Below are positions 57,980 to 64,000 of a stretch of 64,000 bases of DNA, piece by piece. The position numbers and the translations under genes are program-made. The notes beneath the pieces are model-generated. The model saw only the letters and a list, made by a program, of their open reading frames with translations. It was not told the DNA's origin and did no database searches. Within the stretch, counting starts at the first letter, position 1. Each line of letters starts with the position of its first letter. Source of the stretch: Coprinopsis marcescibilis (Eukaryota; Basidiomycota; Agaricomycetes; Agaricales; Psathyrellaceae); contig ML210151.1 in NCBI GenBank assembly GCA_004369085.1, forward strand, positions 31,411-95,410, written 5' to 3'.

Positions 57980-58007
57980 CGGGTATGGCTTATTGCGGTG
58001 TTGACTG
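57980..58007 (-). repeat. MITE right terminal inverted repeat
   Basis: The reverse complement begins CAGTCAACACCGCAATAA, pairing with the left end. Confidence 0.9.
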
Positions 58008-58262
58008 TATCTATGTACAAGATCCACCATATCCGTAGGTATGCACGCAGGGGGGTAATTTCTATAAGTAATAAAAATAAATTACACATTATGAGTAGGG
58101 TAAGGTTATGTTGTTGCGGTGGTACCAAGAATTGCATGGGAGGATATTGGCTCTAGACGGATAGGATATAATGCGTGAAAACACGCAGCACAACGTGCTG
58201 CGCGTCAAAAGAGCAAAGCAGTCAGTGGACGAAAGCAAAAGAGGGGAACCAAGAGAGAAATT

Positions 58263-61200
58263 CTATGAGAAAAAGTACGCCGACTCTCTGATATCGTTGA
58301 CATTAAAGTCACCCTTCTCAGGCAGAGGAGGGATCAACTCTGTCACATCCACAAACTTGCCGAGCATCTCCGCCTTGGCCGACGACAAAACCTTGTCGTT
58401 CTCATCTAACAGTTCCATATCCTCCTCGCATTCCTCAGAAAGCAATTCAGCGGCATCACTGGCATTGCTTGCAATTTCCCCATCCTGGGGGAGCAGCAGG
58501 TCCTTTTCTTCGATGGCCGAGTCGTCGGAAATCTCCAGCAGCTTGCCGAGGCCTGCCAACTTCTCCGCCTGGCTGGAGGTGACTCGCAGTCGAGCACCAG
58601 CTTCTAACAGCTTGGTGCGCACGTTACCGTGGCTGGCGAGATAGATAACGGGAAGGCGGTAGCCCTTGTATCGTGTCTTGAACTAAACGAACATAGGCTC
58701 TCAGCGCTGCGAAAACCAGGACAAAAATGCTGACGAACCTCTTCAGAAAGCCGCTTCAAGACATCGGTAGAGTGCAGTTGAATAAAGGTTTCACGAATGA
58801 CGGACGACATCTCGTCGACGTCACATGCGTGAGTCCAGTAAGAATCGTGGACAGACGCGAAAACGAGGTTGCGACGCTGTTATCATCGTCAGACCAGGCG
58901 GACAGATGTACGAAACGACCACTCACGTTGCACTCCAAAGCTGTCAACAACATGTGCGTAGCATCCAAGCTATGCACAAAGTTGGGTGGGAACGCAGTCG
59001 CCTGCTTTTGCGAATTGACTGTCCAAATCCACATCAGCAAACCTATCCCAACGCCAACCACAACAAAAACCACGCACCTTCATTCGGGATATTAGGATCC
59101 GAGATATACACCGACTGAATATTCGTCATGATCTGCTTCCTCGACGTCTTCCTATATGGCTGCACAACCGGCAAACCCAACGCAGTCGTCCAAATAACCG
59201 AAGTCATCTGCTCCTTCTTCATCCGTGCCTGTCCGCTCTTCAACTTTGCCGATCCCTTTTTCATCTTCTGCACATACTGATCGGTAGCCACCTGGAAGCG
59301 TTCGGGAGCAATGGACTTGGAGACCAAACGGGCGCAGATGTTGAGCCAGTTCTGAATCCCTCGAGCACCCTGGAAAGTGTCACCGATACAATGCAACACC
59401 TTCTTCGCCAAGTAGCCAGCTGTATTCCAGCATTCTTCGATTGGGATATCCCCACGAGCCTCGAGCTGACCCTCGATCTGGTCACGGGCACCAACAAACG
59501 TAACGCCATACACGGTGGTCATGACCTGTATGCGCAACCAGCGTCAGACCTACTCTACACCATTAACCAAAGACACTCACAGTTTGTTTGACAACCTTTC
59601 GGGTAATCTTGCCCTGGAGAATTTTGGCGTATGCATTGCCTTTGGCAGCATCCTCGGCGATACTCATCTCGACCTTGTTGCCGACGAACGTATACACGTC
59701 GGAAGGCCGGTCGGAAGCAGCCAAGTTGACCTGCTGCGCACCCTGCTTATCACCACCCATAGCAGCGTAATGCTGAAGTCCATTGCAGGTACCATCCTGG
59801 TGGATGGGCAAATGGGACATGTGTTGGTGGGGGTCGGCGGATTCAAGTGCCGCCGTCAGCTCCATAGCTGCGGCAAGGAATTGCCAAGGGTCGTCAGCCT
59901 GTTGCCACATTTTGTTGCCCTGTCGTCAAGAGGTAAGATCCAGTGCGACGAAGGAAAGGAAAGCGAGAACTAACATTGAGAGGATTCTTCGCACAATCCT
60001 TGATCGAATCAAGACGCTCGTGCACCCACTCGACACGTTCATTGAAGTCGGCCTTGTCGAACCCGTACAAGTTGGCAACGTGAATCTTCAGCCAACGAAG
60101 ACCGCGCTCGCCAAGAGGCCGCGCCTCGTTAAACATGAGCAAGCCACGGGACAAATCATCACCGATGTGGTTAAGATGGGGTGGCAAAGGGTAAGCACGT
60201 CCTCTGAAATCCATGTTGTGCGGGAAGTAGATGGTTTCATCCAAGAACTTGACCAATTCGTCAGTCACAGTCGTCTCAAGGTAACCAATGAAAAATACTC
60301 ACAGCACGAGCGATTTCAATCTTGTAGTTCGTACTACACCGTTCCGAATGGTTCGCAGCCACCTTCTGTTGCCACTGTTTGTGCTTCTGGAGGTATATAG
60401 CCCTGGCGCGCACGTCATCTTGGTCTCCGGTTGGAATCGCTGGTTCTGATTCTTCGTACACCGCAGGAGGAAGCTTTCCAACTCGTTCGCCCTGATTCCA
60501 GACTTGCAAGACGACTTCGAAAATATTCTTGTTGATCTGCCAGGGTGTTCTGCCAAGTACGTTCAGGCCGGCCATTACAAGTTCCATGTTGCCCTTCTTG
60601 ATGGCTTCATCGAGATACTTCTCTTGCTCAATACCCTCTTTAAAACGCATGAGATGCGCTGTGACCAAAGAAATGTCAGACACAGTGAGATGCATTTTCA
60701 ATTAGCATAACGCACCCTTGCTGAAGAGATAAGCCCCTTCGCTGGCGCCAATCCATGGCTTCGGAGGAATAAGCATAGGGAGATGGCGAGGGTGAATGGT
60801 CCCATGGAGTGAGTCATTGGCAATGCGATCAGATATAGCGGGGTTGACTTTGATGACGCCGAGCTTGGTTCCACGATTATACTCGTACGAATGGTAGAAC
60901 ACGGGATGATCCTCCGACCTGAAAAGAACGTCAGCCGTAAACATTAGAAGAGCGCGTTTGGGTACTTACACTGATTTACCGGTATTGAGATCTGGGCTCA
61001 CGCGACGGATTGTAGCGACATCCATTAAGCATTCGAGCAAAATGGCTCCAATCTGTGCACGGGTGAGCTGTGACCAAGGAGCAGTCCAAGACTCTCCAGT
61101 CACCAACTGCTTCGCAGCAGCCACACGACGTTGGTGAAGATTTTCGTAACCCTCGTCACTGAAAGCATTCGCAATGTCGTGGCGCGACATGTCCGGAACA

Positions 61201-62756
61201 GGAAGCTTGTTTTGTTTGCAAACGCGAGCTTTGTACTCCATCTCGACCGCCTTTCCGATCGAAACGACGGCTCGTGTCGTCTTCATACCGGATACAATTC
61301 CGCCAGTGCCGGTGAGTCGCATGGTTTCGAGGATGGTGATGAGGGAAAGTCGGTCTGCCCGGACTAGTGACAAATATGGAGTCAACACATTCCCCTTGTC
61401 AATTCGGTATTTTCCAGACTCCTCTTCTCTCTCGATCTTTTTGAGTTCTTCCTTGATACGAGTGGCAAGCTCGCCGTTCCAGCGGTACATGTGAGCTTGA
61501 AGCTTTTTGTCTTGAAACCGTTTGTCGAGGCCCAACTGTTCCATTTGCTCGTTCTGTACTTTCATTCTTCCTTCTTCGATGTCGTAAGCCGAAAGTTCAA
61601 GATGCCGCTGACGAGCAACGGCATCGTCAGGTAGTACATGGCGGGCATAGGCTACGTAGGCCAGGTGGTCGCGCAGGTTTTGGATGTTGAAGGGGACTTC
61701 GGTTTGCTTCCCTTCCTAGAAATATATAAGTATTGATATTGCTCTTCCGGAGTATGGGAAAGCATACCTTGACGGGCTTTTTAGTCACTCTGACCTCGGG
61801 ACCGTCAGCTACGTTTCCCTGGGCGATTGACGACGCCTTCGCCAGGTCATTGACGATATTGACCCTGCCCATCTCTAGGGCCACTTTTGACAAGGATGTG
61901 ATGAGCTCCTGTGCAATATCCGGCGAAATGGAGGGATTCGCGACAATGTCCAAGATATCTAGCTCGCGCTCAAGGGTCAACGTGATAAGCTCTTCGTGCG
62001 ACTTTGCATACGGTGAACTGGTACCCATGCGCTTTGTCGGAGGGAATCTAAGCCCGTTTTGTTATTGAGCTGGCTATGAACAAGACTGGACAACACATAC
62101 TGGTGACATAGGTCAAACATTGTCGCGAATGTTGTGCCATTTGGTTCTATTTCTTCGCGCCCGGAAACCATGTCGTCAAAGAGCTGCCAAGCTTGGTTTA
62201 ACCAAGCTTCCCTCACACCCTTGACGTGTTCCCTGAGGGCCATTCCCTTGTACGCGAAGAGCACGTTGTTGTATATCTCGGCGTGCAGGACTGCTTTGTT
62301 GTTCAACCGCAGGCGTTCGAAGACTGTCTGGGCTCGCCGCACGCTGTGGAGATCCTGCAGACAAGCATCCATGATCGCGACCTGGTCTTGGACATTGGTT
62401 GGGGTGAAGATGGGGTCAAATTTGTGCTCGTCGGTTGGCAAAGGCGCGGGGAGAACGGTCAACTTGAGGCGAGAAAGAAACGGGGTCAAGAAGTCTGAAG
62501 GATTTGGGTCTTCCTGGCGTATGGTATGTGTCGACGAGGAGGCCGAGGGCTGCATGTATGGAGGGAAGTCATGAGCTGGCAGCTGGGCGGTCGCGGTTGC
62601 CGGTGCCTGAGCTGGTCTTGAGGGCGCGGAATAGTGACGAGCTGGCTGTTGAGGACAGTGACGAAGAAGATTTGGGGCGAGACGGGCAGGACGAGGAAGC
62701 GCCTGTCGAGACAGCAGCAAAGATGTCTCTAATTTATGGGCTGTCCTGGAAAACAT
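58263..62756 (-). CDS. RPO41: Mitochondrial DNA-directed RNA polymerase (T7-like)
   Basis: About 1,300 residues over roughly a dozen exons. It transcribes mitochondrial DNA. ATG at 62754-62756 opens a presequence ([20 protein letters not shown]) followed by a Pro/Ala/Thr region and a PPR-like helical N-terminal extension ([20 protein letters not shown]). The polymerase core shows [20 protein letters not shown], motif [18 protein letters not shown] (~59760), motif B split by an intron ([25 protein letters not shown]) and motif [16 protein letters not shown] (~58830). The family end ESAYFFS (stop 58263-58265) is intact. All catalytic Asp/Lys/Tyr motifs of single-subunit polymerases are present. 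It lies 1 kb from INH1 on the opposite strand, with the MITE between their 3' ends. Confidence 0.96.
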
Positions 62757-62985
62757 ATTTTGTGAGAGAAAGAAACAGAAATTTCAATTGCCAGGTATGC
62801 GGGGGAATTTTCTTTACGATCACGCCCTACGGTCATGTGACTAATTTACTACATCGACGCGTAACTACCACCACAATTTCCGCTATTTACTGCTCCCTTT
62901 CGCCGGTGTCGGCTTCAGAACAGGGATGGCATCGTCTAGAAGACAAAGTTCAATGGTATACTTCACGTTCAAGGCAGGCAGGGGA

Positions 62986-64000
62986 CTAACACAGCAATTC
63001 GCGGCTCCAGCGGAGTTCGCGCCTCCGAGTCTCCGACGCGGGATCAGAAAGAATAAACACTCCCAACGTGCAGGCAGTCTTTGCCTATTGTCAGCGCTGT
63101 AAAACAAGAAAGCTGCGACACTACTTACCGTCAGTGCCAACAGTGCAAGGCAAGGAACCAGGCCACAGAGATCTGCCAATTTTAGGTCAGTCAGGACGTC
63201 CAGATGCGCAAATGACAATGTTGTGACTTGCCAAGGATGTCACCGAAGCCCTCAGGCGCTCCCGGCATGCTTTGCCTCAACGTCGTAAAGGCGAATAGTG
63301 TGGCTACCGGTACCAGCAGCACCTCTGGCCTTTGTTTGAACCCAAAGAACACCGAGGTAATCATTACAAGTGCCAAAATGATGGTAACGATCCCTGAGAG
63401 CGTTCAACTGAGAGGAGGCCAGAAAGAGAAAATGCAGAGTCACTTACAGATGGCAATAGTCGCAACGATGCTATAAGACACAACAAGGGTACTTCGGGTC
63501 AAGGTAATCGTAGCTTGGGTCAGTCCAGGTGGGATGAACACATCATCTCGATGCGTGATATCCGTTTCAAACCCACTTTGTAATATCAATCAGCCAGTGC
63601 ACAAGGTAGAAAGTTGACCACTGACATTGCAATACCCCGAGTCCTCCCAATTACTGTTCCAACTGTCGCATTGGTTCCGACTTCTTGGGCAAACATGACA
63701 ATGTCAGCAGTGTAACTGCAACGAAATGTAAGTAAACGCTCGGCTCGAGAAGGCACTCAACAAGCTGACCGGTCAAAGGGGTAGTTGATAAGACTCGAAG
63801 GATGATCGCCAGGTGAGAACAGAGCCAAAGTCGTCCGAAACGTCGGTGTCTTTCCTCTGATATCTCTTGCAGCTGCATTTCTGGTATTAAGGCGGAAGAT
63901 AGGCTTATCGGGAATGTCACTGGAGAGTATCTCATTGTCGGGATCCTCTGGTGTAAACGTCCCTTCAGCTCTGAGGTGGTTTCTACGCGTGAAATGGTCA
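62986..64000 (-). CDS. DUF4436 membrane protein, 5' end outside the window
   Basis: The visible part is about 300 residues, stop TAG at 62986-62988. The N-terminal part is cut by the right edge. Spliced exons read DKPIFRLNTRNAAARDIRGK, then FRTTLALFSPGDHPSSLINY and PFDRYTADIVMFAQEVGTNA. After a probable extracellular strand segment come membrane helices (VSYSIVATIAI, IVTIILALVMITSVFFGF, VLLVPVATLFAFTTLRQSMP). The F-x-T-x-L-A-L-F-S-P, Y-P-F-D and R-x-x-M-P-G-x-P marks are those of DUF4436 proteins, widespread in basidiomycetes with no known role. After the last helix (GLVPCLALLALT) a short charged tail follows. It is same-strand and 229 bases upstream of RPO41. Confidence 0.82.

Larger units (their letters stand above)
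57387..58007. mobile_element. 621-bp MITE (Tc1/mariner-like ends, TA target-site duplication)
   Basis: The two ends are inverted repeats: the left end starts CAGTCAACACCGCAATAA and the right end is its reverse complement, matching at 26 of 28 positions. TA is present directly outside both ends (57385-57386 and 58008-58009), as expected for TA duplication by IS630/Tc1/mariner elements, and CAGT is a usual terminal sequence for them. Inside are many subterminal ATGGGTT/AACCCAT words near both ends and no coding capacity, so it is non-autonomous. It lies in the 1-kb gap between the INH1 stop (57245) and the RPO41 stop (58263). The rest of that gap shows nothing else. Confidence 0.88.

Noticed and set aside
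57567..58004. 145-codon frame inside the MITE as a transposase remnant
   Set aside because: No DDE/D motif or any recognisable domain, and the frame is broken by tRNA-like and repeat sequence. The element is non-autonomous.
1..64000. CRISPR arrays, rRNA, bacterial operons or Shine-Dalgarno sites
   Set aside because: None seen. Intron-rich eukaryotic nuclear DNA.

Overview
The window is nuclear DNA of a filamentous fungus, almost certainly a basidiomycete of the mushroom class (Agaricomycetes). Nearly every gene is cut by many short introns of about 50-60 bases with GT(A/G)-AG ends, genes lie on both strands without operons, and several families are typical of that group. These include an Hsp70-like protein beginning MSCCG, a DUF4436 membrane protein, secreted Asn/Ser-rich proteins, and a DNA-thymine-modification-like domain joined to a chromodomain. 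I rebuilt gene structures by hand from splice sites and protein family motifs. Gene ends are therefore predictions, and outer exons are less certain than inner ones. I identify 23 protein-coding loci, one of them a likely pseudogene.

Layout. 1-4.5 kb: a left-truncated HMUDK_hel + chromodomain protein, then a divergent P-loop/coiled-coil protein. 5.7-12.7 kb: a secreted block with a GH28 polygalacturonase, a GPI-anchored cupredoxin-like protein and an Asn-rich secreted protein with internal repeats. 14.6-17.5 kb: NOC2 (ribosome assembly). 17.5-20.4 kb: no recognisable gene. 20.4-26.0 kb: an Hsp70-like ATPase and D-arabinono-1,4-lactone oxidase (ALO1). 26.1-33.3 kb: RPC2, the second-largest RNA polymerase III subunit, flanked by two different E2 ubiquitin-conjugating enzymes (UBE2G2/Ubc7 type and UBE2G1 type). 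34.3-36.5 kb: a decaying subtilisin. 37.5-39.1 kb: a tail-anchored GTPase-like protein related to the one at 2.6-4.5 kb. 39.6-43.2 kb: PUS3/DEG1 and a small conserved fungal protein. 43.6-50.7 kb: a cytochrome P450 and a GH30 beta-glucanase. 51.3-55.7 kb: an AP-1/AP-2 beta adaptin and an F-box/LRR protein. 55.9-62.8 kb: a mitochondrial group, with ATP14 and the ATPase inhibitor INH1 head to head, then the mitochondrial RNA polymerase RPO41. A 621-bp MITE with TA target-site duplication lies between INH1 and RPO41. 63-64 kb: a DUF4436 membrane protein cut by the right edge.

How the parts fit. Most genes are housekeeping or cell-wall/secretion genes with no shared pathway. Three arrangements look functional: the ATP14/INH1 shared promoter, the RPC2/UBE2G1 shared promoter (with an overlapping CACGTG/TGACTCA site), and the local group of mitochondrial energy and transcription genes. 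The most unusual single locus is the left-edge protein, which links a fold known from enzymes of phage thymine hypermodification to a histone-reading chromodomain that is split by an acidic insertion.
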